From Rattus norvegicus (lineage: Eukaryota; Chordata; Mammalia; Rodentia; Muridae), in contig NC_086021.1 in NCBI RefSeq assembly GCF_036323735.1, positions 160,242,976 through 160,306,975 of the forward strand: 64,000 nt of DNA, given 5' to 3'. Of this stretch, positions 22,691 through 35,061 are shown in pieces; position 1 is the stretch's first letter; each line of letters begins with the position of its first letter. Under the pieces are notes generated by a model. It worked only from the letters and a program-made list of their open reading frames with translations, did not search any database and had not been told where the DNA came from. Made by a program: the position numbers and the translations under genes.

Positions 22691-23602
22691 CTATTTAAAA
22701 ACAAAACAAAACAGTCTCAAATATTTGTATAATAACTTAAAACAGACTAGCAGATAAACACAGCAACTGAAAATAAGAAAATACTAAAATCTTGAGACTC
22801 ACAAAGAGGAAGACTTAACCGATCCTATCTATAATTTCTGCCTAAATAACCCTGCATATGTGGAGCAGCTGCCAATGCTCAGCTAAGGATAAAACCTGGA
22901 ATGAAACGTGAGCTGCTGCACAGAAGGCAGTCTCCAACCTGAGCCACATTCCTAAGAAAATGAAGGATCGGTGTTCTTCAAGAAATTCTAAGAGAATCCA
23001 CAGCATCTACACTGTGCATCTCACCATCCAAGACATAACTGGAAATGTGCCACAGAAATTAATAGTCAAAATCAAACAAACAAAAAAACCCAAGCCCCTA
23101 AAAGCACTCTGGAAAATATATCCAGAGAACACCTCCAGAAAATGCAGAGGTTGGACCGAGTGGCTCTCAGCTCCTGTCTGCCATTGTGACCACTCAGCGG
23201 TGCGGAGGAAAGGTTCTGCATGGGAACATACAGACCAGGAATCTTGGCAGAGAAACAGTCTGGAAAGGACCAGATACAAATCCCAAACTGAAAGCTGGGT
23301 GTCTGAACCTAAAGCCTCACCTGACTGCTTAGCAGGAGCATGGGGATGAAGGAGACAGGGGCAGGGACTTCATTTCATAAGGTGAGAAACTGCCCAGTCT
23401 TGAGAACAGAGAACGTGATCTAAGGCATGTGCGCACATGTGTGTGCACCCAGAGAGACGTATGCATACACGAGTATTAAATAAATTAATTAAATGATTAA
23501 AGCAAAAGAGGCTATGATTTGAAAGAGAGCAAGAGGGAGTGTTTGGAGGGAGCAAAGGGAAGGAGAGATGAGGAAATTATAATCTTAAAAATTATAATTA
23601 AA

Positions 23603-23692
23603 GGGGTTGGGGATTTAGCTCAGTGGTAGAGCGCTTGCCTAGCAAGCGCAAGGCCCTGGGTTCGGTCCCCAGCTCCGAAAAAAAAGAAAAGG
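23603..23692 (+). mobile_element. ID SINE (rat type), young copy
   Basis: ggggttggggatttagctca, then gtggtagagcgcttgcctag, gcaaggccctgggttcggtc and an A-rich tail. The internal Pol III A box (tagctcagtggtagagcgc) and B box (gggttcggtcccc) are intact. The flanks are a target-site duplication, aattataattaaa, before 23603 and again at 23694-23710. Confidence 0.96.
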
Positions 23693-23724
23693 AAAAAAAT
23701 TATAATTAAAAATAGAAGTGCCCC

Positions 23725-23935
23725 AAAGCTGGAGAGATGGCATCACAGCTCTTCCAGAGGACTCAGGTTCAATCCCAGCGTCCACGTGGCAGCTTACAAC
23801 TGTCCATAACTCCAGTGCGGGGATCTGATGCCCTCTTATGGCTTCCATAGGTAATGCATGCGTGAGGTTCACAGACATGCATGTAGGCAAAAATACCCAC
23901 ACACTTAGAACAGTTTTTTCATCTAAAAAAAGAAA
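23725..23935 (+). mobile_element. B2 SINE
   Basis: Starts aaagctggagagatggcatc, has gaggactcaggttcaatccc (B box) and gtccacgtggcagcttacaa. It continues with gatctgatgccctcttatgg and ends with an A-rich tail. Confidence 0.85.
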
Positions 23936-24395
23936 AAGCCTCAAGACTAAGGAGTTAATTTCAAAGGCCCAAAACATAAGACGAGAAAAATGCTAATAAA
24001 GCCTTTTCCCTAAATGACCTAAGTTTCTACACATTTTGCTATTCTGAGTGGATTGTTCGTTTTGATTTTAGTCGAGGGATCTTAAAGGTTGAGGGAGAAA
24101 AATAAAACGGGGCCTGGGAGATTTTCTGAAATCTTGCCTCACAGCATCCAGGTCCTGGGCTCTCCCCTCAGTACATGACTGAAACTGGGCAGGACATTTT
24201 GATAAACAAAATTAACATGTTTTATGGAGGGAGATCCTGAGTACATTCCTAAGCACCCATCCATGGACTGAGTCTTACAGGGGAGGCACCATCACTGTTG
24301 CCAACTGACAGGTAAAGAAAATGGGGCAGGTAGAGGCAAGCAGTTTGCCCAGTGCTGTGACAGGGCAAACCCTCTGACTGACTGAAGTCCTCAGC

Positions 24396-24684
24396 AGGCT
24401 GGGGAGATGCTTCAGTGGGTAAGAGCCTTAGCTCTGCAAAAACAAGGGCCTGGATCAGAAGCCCAGCACCCACATGAAAGCTAGGTATGGCCTAAAAGCA
24501 GACAAGGTTCTGGGGGTCACTGGCCAGCCAGTCTAGCTAGCTAGGAATAAACCAAAAGCCACCAGCAAGCTCCCGATTCAACAAGAAACTCTGTTCTAAG
24601 GGAATAAAGTGACAGGTAGAGCAGGACACCCAATGTCTTTCTCCTCCTACGGCCTCACTCACATGTGCACATGCACCGACATCA
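24396..24684 (+). mobile_element. B3 SINE
   Basis: Head aggctggggagatgcttcag, then gggcctggatcagaagccca. It continues with a B3 body (gggtcactggccagccagtc) and the typical end gcaggacacccaatgtcttt followed by cacatgtgcacatgcacc. A CG/CA microsatellite extends from the end. Confidence 0.75.
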
Positions 24685-24717
24685 ACACACACGCGCGTGC
24701 GCGCGCACGCGCGCGCA

Positions 24718-24755
<38 letters not shown>

Positions 24756-24770
24756 CACGCACACGCACAC
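24685..24770. repeat. Alternating purine-pyrimidine tract (CG/CA)n
   Basis: acacgcgcgtgcgcgcgc-type sequence continues into about 33 bases of (AC)n and then cgcacacgcacac. Strict alternation including CG steps makes it a likely Z-DNA former. Continuous with the tail of the preceding B3 element. Confidence 0.9.
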
Positions 24771-25257
24771 GGCAAACACTCCTAAACACATTGCCTTCCC
24801 ACCGGCTTTGCTGTAGTTGATGTCTGACTCTACAATAAAAAGTTGCCCTTTACCATCTTGTTAAAGGAGTTGCCGTCCACAGACCTCTCCTGTCCTCCAC
24901 AGGAAGTTGTTAGTCTCCACCTCCCCTGTTCTCCAGAGAGCTTATCTTCAGTTCATCTTCTCCTGGTGGGGAAATTATGTCTTTCGCAACTGCGCTGGAA
25001 CCAATCCAGAGAAAAGGAGCTAAAAAGATGTGAGTTTTAGAACTTTCTAATCAGAAACTTTTCTTTAGATTTCTCAGAACCTGGACTCCCTCAGCAGCTT
25101 GGAGAGAGCAGCCTTGCCTGGTATCAGAAAAGCAGACCTCCCAAAGTTTCTAGGCACCCTGTGCTAACCTACCGTCCGGACCCCCTTTGCAGGCCTTGTA
25201 TCCGTCCATAACACCCCAGCAAGGTGATCTCTGTTGGCCTCAGGCTCCACACTGGCT

Positions 25258-25625
25258 GTCCTAGTTAGGGTTTCTATTGCTGTGATAAAATCAAGACCAA
25301 GAGCAAGTTAGGGGGAAAAAAGGTTTATTAGGATTACACTTCCAAACTGAAGGAAGTCAGGACAGAAACTCAAATAGGGCAGGACCCTGGAGCCAGAAGC
25401 TGATGCACGGGCTACAGAGGGGTTCTACGTACTGGCTCACTGCTTTCTTATAGAACCTGAGACCACTAGCTCAGGGATGGCTCCACCCATAATGGACTGG
25501 GCCCTCCCCAACCAATCACAAATTAAGAAAATGCCTTACAGCTGGATCTTATGGAGACATTTTCTCAATTAAGGTTCCCTCTTTTCAGATAACTCTAGTT
25601 TATACCAAGGAGACATAAAACTAAA
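25258..25625 (+). mobile_element. Rodent interspersed repeat, class not assigned
   Basis: ctagttagggtttctattgc, then gataaaatcaagaccaagag, gaaggaagtcaggacagaaa and the far end gacataaaactaaagagccc. I recognise this as a common rodent dispersed repeat but cannot place its class with certainty. Confidence 0.7.
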
Positions 25626-25844
25626 GAGCCCACTAGCTTTCCAAATAAACCTTTTTCTTTGCCCAAATAACTGGTCCCTCCAGTGGTTGGCTTTTTCCAG
25701 TGGCAAGAAATAAGGATATATAAAGCTGATTAAATGAGTCCTAACTCCAGTTATAAAACAAACATTAAAAAAAATTTCCTCATTCCTACCCACAGTACAC
25801 ACACACATTAGGAATGTTCAGTACCTAGAGAAATGTTTCAGAGC

Positions 25845-26045
25845 TGGAGAAACAGCTCAGCACTGAAGAGCACTGGATGCTCTTCCAGAGGACCAAGATT
25901 CTATTCCCAACATCCACGTGGTAGCTCATGACCACCTGTAACTCGAGTTCCAGGCAGGCAGATCCCTGAGTCCAAGGCCAGTCTGGTCTACAGAGCTAAT
26001 TTCAGGACAGCTAGGGGTAAACAAAGAAACCCTGTCTGGAAACAA
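25845..26045 (+). mobile_element. B2 head joined to B1 body
   Basis: gctggagaaacagctcagca and ttccagaggaccaagattct (B2 head to about 25950) continue directly into aggcaggcagatccctgagt and aaggccagtctggtctacag (B1 second half). This could be a B1 inserted in a B2 or a chance junction by deletion. Confidence 0.75.
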
Positions 26046-29000
26046 ACCAACAAACACATAAAGTTTCTAGGAAGTACAGGGACTTCATATCCAAAATACA
26101 TTGGAACATTATCTCTTTTATTTCCCTACCACATGGGAAGTCTTAATATCATGGGAGACTCTGTATTAGTACCCTAACTCTAGGGAAAGAATATTAATGT
26201 CAACAGTCCTCCAAATTAAGAGGAAAAGCTTCAGTCAAGCACTTCACACCCCAATCCACTTATTAAAAAAGAAAGAAAGCGCTAAGACCCTTTCTCTTCA
26301 CCAGAACTTGGGTGTAAGTTTGTTTCACATCAGCTATGAAGGAAATAAGAGAAGAAAATAACCTATAAAATCTAATCAGAAAACGCCCAGGAATACTCAC
26401 ATATAGACCGTCTTCAAGAAATTATTCTAACTTTCCTATCTGAAATTCCAGCCGTGCAACTGGGAGCCTGAGGCACAACACTCACTGTTGATCATTTTGC
26501 TTTGTTTTGTTTAATCTCTACACACAAACAGTCCGAAGAATGTGAGGAGAATTAATATTTTGAATTTCTACTTCTAAGGATTGGCCTGCTGTGAGGGTCA
26601 ACACTAACAACTGCACGGTTCCAAAGGGATTCAGAATTCCCCCCCAATTAGTCATCCTAAATGCAGATAAACACAGCAAGACAAGACACCAGGCGAAGAG
26701 GAGACCACTGGATTCCTCTACTTAAGAGACATGCCAAACAAAATAACCTAACAAGTTATAATCTTGGGCTGATGTGGAGTTTCCTCTTAGTCAAGCAGGA
26801 ATCCAGAACCAGTGAAAATTAGACTTGGGCTGGAAACATTTCTAAGTGAGTCACAGAGGGCCTCAACATCTAGAGAGACTCCAGAAGTTTCTAGTGCTAC
26901 CACGACAGGAGGCCCAGCAGGAGACAGTGGAGCACCTTAGGGACACTGTAAATACTGCACACGGTGCCTGTTCCTTGGGGCCAGGAATAAATGACCCAGT
27001 GGAAACAAATTCATTCAGAGGAAAAGAGTCACCAGGAACTGGTAACCAGTACAGAAAAGGAACTTGATGGAAGAGCTCACAGCCAGGAAGCAGAACAGCT
27101 CAGGCCCATGCCCATCCAGAGGGACGCACACATAGCTGTTGGCCTAACATGTACCGACATTCTCCAGCTCTAACTGAAGAATATGTTTAAAAACACTCCT
27201 ACCGTAAGTTACAGAAGTTAGGAACTTTACAACTTCTAGGCTGCCTCATCCATTATCTTGGGAACATTCCCCTTGAGAAATGAGGCAAGTGAGGCATGGG
27301 CTGGTGGATTCCACTTATTTCAAGAAATGAGCGGAACCAAACTAGCAGCACCATTACTCCATGAAGATGTTGAGGAAGCTGGACCTGATGGTCCTCGCCT
27401 TAGCACAGGAGGTCGAGGCTGGAGGATCGAGCTAAGAAAAACTGCACCTTCCACATGGATCCCAGGGGCACCACAGCTGGTTTCATTTGTGATGGTTGTA
27501 CAGTTATGATGTTGCCTACCAAAGCGTTTCTTAGAACATGACCCCGCCCTTTAGCAAACCTATACAGGGGTATGACTGGTCGAATGCCTCGTATTCCCCA
27601 CCTCTCCCATAGCCACTGTAAGGTCAGTCTCCTATCTCCACTGGGGACTAGAGTTTCAGCTTCTGCCCTTGAACCTTCTGCACCAGCTTTGACTAAAAAC
27701 CAGATCTCTGCTACCTGAGGCAGCCAACAAAGGAAGACCAGACTCAAGTTGGAGGCAAAGGCAGGAATCTGGTCTAGGGTATCTGTGTACAAAGTGAAGG
27801 ATGGACACAGCCAGAACCAGGACAGCAGTCTGGCAGGTGGATGTTGGTATGAGAGACAGCACATGTTTGTACCTGAAGCTACTCAGGGGACTGTCACCTT
27901 CCCCTCCTCTTCAGACACTGGAACCAGAAAAAGACACTAACCTTTTCCACAAAACCTAAGAGGCCACTGATTCTAAGCCAAATGACAAAGAAAAACGGTC
28001 AAAATCTGATGGATGTGGGGTGGGGGAAAAATTTGGTGGATGCAAACATCACTTTTAAGGTGCAACCCAAATTCAGAAATGCTATCATGAGGAAGACATA
28101 TCTTTGAATAAGGAAGAATACAATAGGCTTTCCTGAGCCATAGACTCCAAATCACTGTAAATAGAAGGCAGATGCTTTCAAAATTTAATAATTTTTCCTT
28201 AATATTTGAGGATTTGTACATGTATAGAATGAAACTGATCAGACCCACCTTCCCCTTCTCCCTTCCAATTTCTTCCAAATCTTCCCCACCTTGGCTGCTT
28301 CCTACTTAATGTCTTTTTGTTTGTTAACCTACTCAGTCCAATTACTGCCAGATTCATGCGCAGCTCCAGGGACTTGACTGAGGCAGCAAGGGAACGGGAT
28401 TAAAAACAAACAGACACAGACAGAAAAGCTGGGAGGAGGGGGGAGCTGGGCTCTCTGTTAAAGAACTATCATCAGCCCAGAAGTTTGGTGTGTTTACTAC
28501 ATGGAGTTGAATAGAGAGGTGGGACCATAGCATGCAGGTGCACAAGGAGGTGGGGTTATACAAAATGGTAAAGAAGGAAACAGAGTTTAGGTCATACGGC
28601 TGGATCAAGGAGACAAACTTAATCTTGGTAGGAGGAGCAGCCTTAGATGTAAACATAGGGCGAGGCGAGGAAGCTACAGAGGGCATTTCTGCACACACTC
28701 CCACACTCAGTATGGACATTTACAGCCTACCCTACATAATGCTGTGCACAGAGGAGCGAGTAAGTGACTGGTGACCTCAGCCACAGCTGACGCCTTAAAG
28801 TCTTCTTGTGACCTCCCCATGTGTTTACACTGTACGAAACTCTGTTTTCCATTACTGGCAGCTAAAACATCTTAATTGACATATATCTGCATGGCAAAAC
28901 CCCTTGAGACTTAAAATCCCAGAGCTTTTTGATTTCCCTAATAGACAGTTAGCCCCTCAGTGAAACTCCAACATACCATAACCATTGTATACCACAGGAA

Positions 29001-29093
29001 GCAGAACCCCAGATAAGGTAACTGGAATATCAGTGGCCATATCACATCACACAAAAAAGAAGACACTGCTTTTCTCTAAAGAGATACAAAACA

Positions 29094-29094
<1 letters not shown>

Positions 29095-29129
<35 letters not shown>
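29095..29129. repeat. (CA)n microsatellite
   Basis: About 17 CA dinucleotides, ending in cgca. Confidence 0.95.
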
Positions 29130-29134
<5 letters not shown>

Positions 29135-31599
29135 ATCTGCAATACACGCCAGCACTATTTTCAAACTTGAGCAATCAAAATTATGTGTAGGGTTCTGGTT
29201 CCTTCCAGAAACAAAACATGACTTGAATGCAAGGGAGAACATACTCCAGCCTTTTTGAAACAAGAAGCTTCACCTACTCTCCATCACTTAAGTCTTACCA
29301 GAGACAAGGGGGAAGTACCATGCTAGATATACCTTCCTCGAATGGGAGATTTACTCAGCTCCTTAAAGACCTCCATTGGTTCACACAGAACTGTCAGAAT
29401 CTAGTAGGCTCAGGGTCACCTAGAAGGATGGGGGTTGGGGGAAACCAAGCCTGCTACTGAGGTCACCTTCCAACAGCTCCAGGGAGAGTCTCTGATCCAG
29501 AGTTTTGGCCTCCTGCTGTGAGTAACAAAATTTCTGGCACCAGGCCTGAATTTCTAACTCATTATTGAAGCCAAGGACTGAGTTAAGCCCAAACCTAGAG
29601 TCACTGACACGCAAATACTGATAAGCAGAAATGTAGCAGAGCATACAGAAGGAAACTCTTCCAGGCCAGGAATCTTCCACAGGTGTGAGGCCAGGACACT
29701 GCCCCAGATTTTATATCCTGTTCCCAGATCTTTATTTAGCCAGGCAAAGGAGAGGTACCCAACAGTTACCTAGCCGTGGTATTGCTCAAAGGCAGGTATT
29801 CATTCTAGGAAGGAGGCACAGATGTCACATAGATTATCTTGAAAATTTAGAGAGGACCACTCACCAAATAACATCCAAAACCAATGCTTTACCATGAGAA
29901 CTCTGCTGCCATTCCTAAAGACGCAAATTCTAAGAAATTTATACCTAGTGGTCAGCAAATGACCCCAGCACATCCATGTCCTAGCATGTCTTCAAACTGC
30001 AACATCAAATGACTTAGAGAAAGCCCATTTTCTGTGAGTTTATACAGATTTTAAAAAGTTAAATCCTAACTTCTTCCTTATGGAGTGTTCTTTTTTGCCA
30101 AGTCAGTGTTGTTACATCTTATCTGAAGTTCCAGTTTTTGGAGAAGGCTTTCTTATTTTCTCATACTGAAAAAAAGAAAAAAGAAAAAGCAGTAACCTCC
30201 AATTTTTTACTGAATCTCCATTTTATGTAACAGAGAGCTCCTACTTTTCTTTACCAAATGAAGACTGGCGTGGCTAATGATGGGGATTCACACTAAGAAG
30301 TGTCATCTGGCAATTTCCTTACTGCACTAATATCACGGTGTTCATACGTGCTAACCTAGATAGTGAAAGTTGATCACCTGAGTGGCCGCTCCACACATGA
30401 GATGCTTGAGGCTGCTGCCGGCATAGCAGAGCATTCTGCCTTACAGTAAACTCTCTAAATAGCAACACTGAAGCCATGCCAGAAGCATAGGAAATACACA
30501 AACAAGCAAGAGATACCTATATCTCTTGTTGTTACTGGGCTAGCAATGTGATTCAGCAGTAAACACAGAATACCTGAGACCATGGGCTCCTTCCCCAGAA
30601 TGCACCAAAGTAAATATCATGCACTACACCTAACTGGATGCAGTAACACTTATAAAGCTAGATTAGACTGTTGACATCAGCGATTCATTACGAGGTTACA
30701 GGGATGACATCCCGAGTAGGAGTTTTTCAGTTCCTATTAGGACCACCTTCACACGTGTGGTTTGTCTTCCATCAAAACATTAGTGTCTGGCAAATGACTC
30801 CAGACTAGTTTGATCTGTAGCAGATCAAAAGCCACTAAGAGATGACATAAAATGAGCGCCGTGGGCAAGCTGGCTGCTGCCCTAACTGCCCGAACTGCAG
30901 AGGTGGGTTACTTCTTATTCACACCTGTTCTTCCACACGGTAGTTCATAGACTCCACGGCTTAAGTGTTCTGTGGAACAGACCGACCTTCTTTCCTCTTT
31001 CTTTTCTCCCACACCCCTGCTTTAAAAGAACCTGGAAATCTCGGGCAAACACCATCTTCATAGTCCCTCTCTGCTACCTGCCTTGCGCATCAAGTGACCT
31101 TCTGCAAGGGCCTTTGCTGGACCTCCTCCCTGATTCCAAAACTTGGCTAAATCTTGTAGAGGACAAGAGCTACAGAGAGCGCCTGACAATGTACGTGTCT
31201 AAGAAACCTTGGGTTGGACTCCCATCGTGCAATTTGTGGACTTAGACAACTAGACTGAATGAACCCAAACATCGGGTCACTGCTACTCAATTACGGATGG
31301 ACCAGTCTCGCAAGTGCACAACAAAGTAGCGGAACCGTTGCGCAGGCAGGGACGACCTTGACACAGATGCAACAGGCTTCTCCGCCCCAGAGAGAGGTGT
31401 CCCAGTTTTCAACAACTAAGTGCAAACTGATAATACAACCAGAGATCGCAAGGACGACTTCACCAGGCACAGGAGAGACCGACGCGAGGTAACAGCGCCA
31501 ACAGGTGCTCCCTATCAAGCATGGTCCCTGAGTTTTCCAGGGGGGGACTCAGAAGGGGCCTCAGAGACAGTTCGGGGTCGCCTCCCGCTCCGGTTCCCC

Positions 31600-32180
31600 T
31601 CGTCAACAGAGGACGAAGGCGGGAAGCACGGCGGGTTCAGGCAACCCGCTCTTTGAGTTCGTCAAAGTTTGGGGCGGCAGCTGCCCCCCACCAGAACGCT
31701 GAGTTCTGTGAGGACCACCGCTACCGGTCCGAGAGCGCCGCAGAGCACTGAGACTCTGGTATGGCTCTCCGAGCGCGCGCCTGCATCCCAAGCGTCCGCT
31801 CCGCTGTGTACCGGCCGCAGCACGAGGATGCGGACTCCTACGGCCCGGTTCGGCCCTCCTCGGCCCAGCTCGGCACTCCTCGGCCCCGCTCGGCTCCCCT
31901 CCCCTCAGCTCCTCTCCCACGCCCTACTCACCTGGGGAGTGGGAGGCTCCGCTCTACGAACGCTGAGTCCAGGATGCGGGCTCCGGCAGCCCGGTGCAAA
32001 GCGATCCGGGTAGGATACCGCAGCGCGCGTACCTCGGCCGCTCTTTGTGTCTGGCGGCCGCGCTCCCCAGGGCTTCCAAGGCCTCCGGGCGCCGCCCCCT
32101 CGTTCTCGCGGGGCCTCCCCAGGGAAGGGGAGGGGCGTCCTCGGGGCGTGGCTTTGAGGGGCGGGGCGAAGAGGCAAGAG
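31600..32180 (-). promoter_or_regulatory. CpG island promoter of Ninl
   Basis: GC-rich, CpG-dense stretch, in sharp contrast with the flanks. It includes GC-box sequences (ggggcggggcg near 32158 and gcgtggc near 32146) and no TATA box, typical of a dispersed housekeeping promoter. It overlaps the proposed exon 1. Such islands are often bidirectional, and plus-strand transcription leaving it leftward of exon 1 cannot be excluded. Confidence 0.85.
31932..32100 (-). other. Ninl: Ninl non-coding exon 1 (5'UTR)
   Basis: On the minus strand the island contains actccccag|gtgagtaggg, a near-perfect donor at 31932/31931. It lies upstream of the start-codon exon at 10895, which has its own acceptor and no in-exon promoter. 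No ATG occurs on the minus strand in this exon. The right end is approximate, since the transcription start is not visible. Confidence 0.7.
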
Positions 32181-32587
32181 GAGCTGGGCCTGGGACTTAA
32201 GCTGGTCAGGGACCTAGCTGGTCAGGAGGAGGAGGATGCAGGATGACAGCAAGGCTCTGGGAGATAGGGTGTTATAAAAACAAAACAAAACAAACAACCA
32301 AAAAAACCAAGGGGTCCAAGTCCTTTCAAGTGGAAGAATTCCCCAGAGTAGAAGGGAACCAAAGAACCAGTAAAAAGCCCATACTGTACTCTGATGAACC
32401 ATACTTTGACTGTATCCCTTTTCATGTGTCATAACTTGCCCAAGCCAGTGATGAACATGACATACCTACACCCTGTGGTAGAGGTGTAGCCGTGGGACGT
32501 ATAACCAGGGCCCTGCTTCCCTCTAGATTATAATACGAGGTTCCCAAAGTGTGGTGTGCCATAGTCGCCACTGTGAGGAATGTCTTT

Positions 32588-32685
32588 ACTGGGACCAGGG
32601 AGATGGCTCAGTTTGTAAAGGCACTTGCCTTGCTAGCCTGATGACCTAAGTTTAATCCCAGAACACATGTAAAGGTGATAGGAGG
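32588..32685 (+). mobile_element. B2/B3-type SINE head fragment
   Basis: gggaccagggagatggctca, then gatgacctaagtttaatccc. Truncated by the B2 element that follows directly. Confidence 0.7.
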
Positions 32686-32890
32686 TGCTGGAGAGATGGC
32701 TCAGCAGTGAAGAACACTATCTGCTCTTCCTGAGGACTCACATTCAATTCCCGCCACCCACAGGGCAGCTCATAACCATCTGTAACTCAAGTTCAAGGGA
32801 CCCGATGTTGTCTTCTGGACTCCTCAGACACTAGGAGTGCATGTGTTGCATAGATACACACAGGCAAAACACCCATACATATAATTTTAA
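32686..32890 (+). mobile_element. B2 SINE
   Basis: aggtgctggagagatggctc, then gaggactcacattcaattcc, gggcagctcataaccatctg and gatgttgtcttctggactcc. It ends with the typical gcaaaacacccatacatata and an A-rich run. Confidence 0.9.
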
Positions 32891-33769
32891 AACAACTTAG
32901 AAAAATCATCTCCACAGAGTTTTCCTCTGACCCCCCCTCCCCACACACTGAGACACATGCCATTGTGAACACACACATATAAAAACCATGCACACACACA
33001 TTCACACAGTAAGTTTTAAAAATATTTTAAAAGACTCTATGTTCTCTAAATCTAACACTCCAGGTTTCCATGTACTGTTAGAGAATGAACTTGGAGTTAA
33101 ATGATGAGAGTCACAGTGCCATTCACTGGATGTTGGACTTTATACCACCCAGTTATACAATCTCTGAGATCTTCACTTTGTTCATCTGTGAAATGGAGAT
33201 GTGACAAATACTCTTTGTAGGGACGTGAACTAATTGATCCAGTCAAATCAGCAACCCAAATTAGCCATCATAGCAGTGGCTCCTAGCCAGAGAGGAACAG
33301 GGCATGCTATTCCATTTTCCCTACCTATAGCAAATAGCTGAGATAAGGAACTTATCAAAAAGGGGAAAGGGTTTCTATGGACTTGCAATTTTAGACATTC
33401 CAGTCTATGATCAGTTTATCTTCCTTGCTTTTGAGCTAGTAGCAAGTCACCACATCAGAACTGAAATTAGAGACAGAGAGACAGAGGGTGCCAGAGTCCC
33501 TTTCGGGGGCACCTTCTCCATGACTAGAAGACCTGGTAATAGATCCCAGTCCACACCTCTCAACAGTACCACATCCTGGTGGGTCTTCTTTTTGTGACTA
33601 TTTCATTTGTTTGGTTTTTAAAGGTTATGTATCAATTTAGTCAGTGCACGCAGGGCGTGGGGGAGAAGCACATGCACTTCCTGGAGTATTCCTTTGTGCA
33701 GGAAGTACTTTTATCAGGTAAACTGTTTCCTAGGCTCTAGAAGGTCCTATGTTCTTAAAAGTAATATTT

Positions 33770-33891
33770 CTCTCCCTCTCCCTCTCCCTCTCCCTCTCCC
33801 TCTCCCTCTCCCTCTCCCTCTCCCTCTCCCTCTCCCTCTCCCTCTCCCTCTCCCTCTCCCTCTCCCTCTCCCTCTCCTTCTCCCTCTCCCT
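33770..33891. repeat. (CTCCCT)n hexamer tract
   Basis: About 20 copies of the ctccct hexamer with one substitution (ctcctt) near 33877. All pyrimidine on the plus strand and all purine on the minus strand, with mirror symmetry, so triplex (H-DNA) formation is possible. Confidence 0.97.
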
Positions 33892-34634
33892 AAATGAATA
33901 AATTGTAGAATACATGTTCCCAACCCATCACTAAAGGAATTTGGATCAGGTTTCTGAGACTATCTGATTTCCCAAATAAAGAAAGTTGCTTTTCCAGATA
34001 AAAGATATACATTCTAAATATCCCCTGCGAGTCATTTTGAAGGGCGGATTACTCTTGCCTTCCCAGCAAGAAAAGCTGCACTGTCATAGGACAAAATAGG
34101 ATCCCTTTTCATTTGTGGATACAATGTATCATTTTAAAGCCAAGAATCTAGGAAAACAAGGTTTCTGCCCCAGAGTCTATGGGTTTAGCAGCCCAAGCCA
34201 GTACCTTATCTATTCTCGGCAGCTCAGCAAATGCTAATCAACCTGTTGGCTCACACCCCAGCCTGACTCACACTTACTTTATGCTTATCGATTGTCCGTG
34301 TAATGGCCATAGCTCTCTTTTCACTTTATGTTACTCAGTAAAACCGTTGAACTAATACTGCTTTTTTTCTCTTCTGTTTGTTTGTTCGGGTGCCATGTAT
34401 GAAGATACAGCCGTCAGTTTGCTAAGCATGTGTTCTACCATTGACATACATTTCCAGCCTTAATGTTATATTCTCCAGATATGATGAAGTGAGAATTTAC
34501 TTTTGGTCTGTGGATACACCTTCTTTGTATTTTGTCTTCTTGTACCTGACTGAAGCAGGGGAGGAAATGGTAGCACCTTCACAAATGTCTCGTGATATTC
34601 TTGAACAAGCAACCCTTTTAAAAATCTAATCTTA

Positions 34635-34731
34635 GGGGCTGGGGATTTAGCTCAGTGGTAGAGCGCTTACCTAGGAAGCGCAAGGCCCTGGGTTCGGTCC
34701 CCAGCTCCGAAAAAAAAAGAACCAAAAAAAA
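34635..34731 (+). mobile_element. ID SINE (rat type), young copy
   Basis: ggggctggggatttagctca, gtggtagagcgcttacctag, gggttcggtccccagctccg and a tail of A with one gaacc interruption. The target-site duplication aaaatctaatctt precedes (34621-34633) and follows (34730 onward). Confidence 0.96.
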
Positions 34732-34767
34732 AATCTAATCTTGCCACCATTTGATATGAGTGTCGTT

Positions 34768-34850
34768 TGGTTTTGGTGTTGGGGATTGAATCCTGGGTTG
34801 TGTGCATATAGTTATACACTCTACCACTGATCTTCACCGCCCCCCAGCCT
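34768..34850 (-). mobile_element. ID/B4-head fragment, reverse
   Basis: gtgttggggattgaatcctg and atacactctaccactgatct are the reverse of an ID-type tRNA head. Degenerate. Confidence 0.6.
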
Positions 34851-35061
34851 ATAGGTGACCTTATGACATCCTGCCTACCCTTTCCCCTCTCCCTCTGTCC
34901 ATCCCCATCCCTTCCCCCTCTGTCCTCTTCCTCTCCCTCCTTCTCTCCCCTTATCCCTATAGCCTTCTAGCCCAGTTTTTCTGATATCAGTTGTCTTCTA
35001 CTGTGTGATTTCTTTCTCCCTCCCTCATTCCACTCCTCCTCCTTCTCCATCTCCTCCTCCA

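Larger units (their letters stand above)
10896..31931 (-). other. Ninl intron 1 (21 kb)
   Basis: Long first intron between the 5'UTR exon in the CpG island and the start-codon exon. It has a consensus donor (cag|gtgagt) and an acceptor ending catgaccag. Its contents are itemised below: SINEs, two minus-strand L1 3' fragments, LTR-like DNA, the pentamer array and simple repeats. Stretches between them (for example 26060-29090 and 29130-31600) show no recognisable gene, RNA or clear repeat. Confidence 0.85.
1..32170 (-). other. Ninl: Ninl gene, 5' portion (partial gene span)
   Basis: Minus-strand gene for ninein-like protein, which in mammals binds gamma-tubulin complexes and anchors microtubules at the centrosome. 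Five exons are supported: a non-coding exon 1 in the CpG island (ending at 31932) and coding exons at 10702-10884, 10134-10230, 5136-5308 and 3635-3701. All junctions have GT-AG borders and all reading phases join correctly (0, 1, 0, 1). The joined peptide closely resembles the N-terminus of human NINL as I remember it. The last exon here ends in phase 1, so translation continues in exons beyond position 1. The upstream limit is a guess, because no transcription start can be read from sequence alone. Confidence 0.93.

Noticed and set aside
23603..23692. tRNA gene, suggested by intact A and B boxes
   Set aside because: The sequence is an ID SINE with A-rich tail and target-site duplication. 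It lacks a proper tRNA cloverleaf end, and five near-identical copies exist in the window.
31669..32246. Plus-strand frames of 114 and 161 codons in the Ninl CpG island
   Set aside because: GC-rich DNA lacks stop codons by composition. The peptides are proline/arginine/serine-rich without recognisable similarity, and the minus-strand exon 1 explains the island.
33694..33915. Frames rich in P-L or E-R repeats
   Set aside because: Translations of the CTCCCT hexamer tract.
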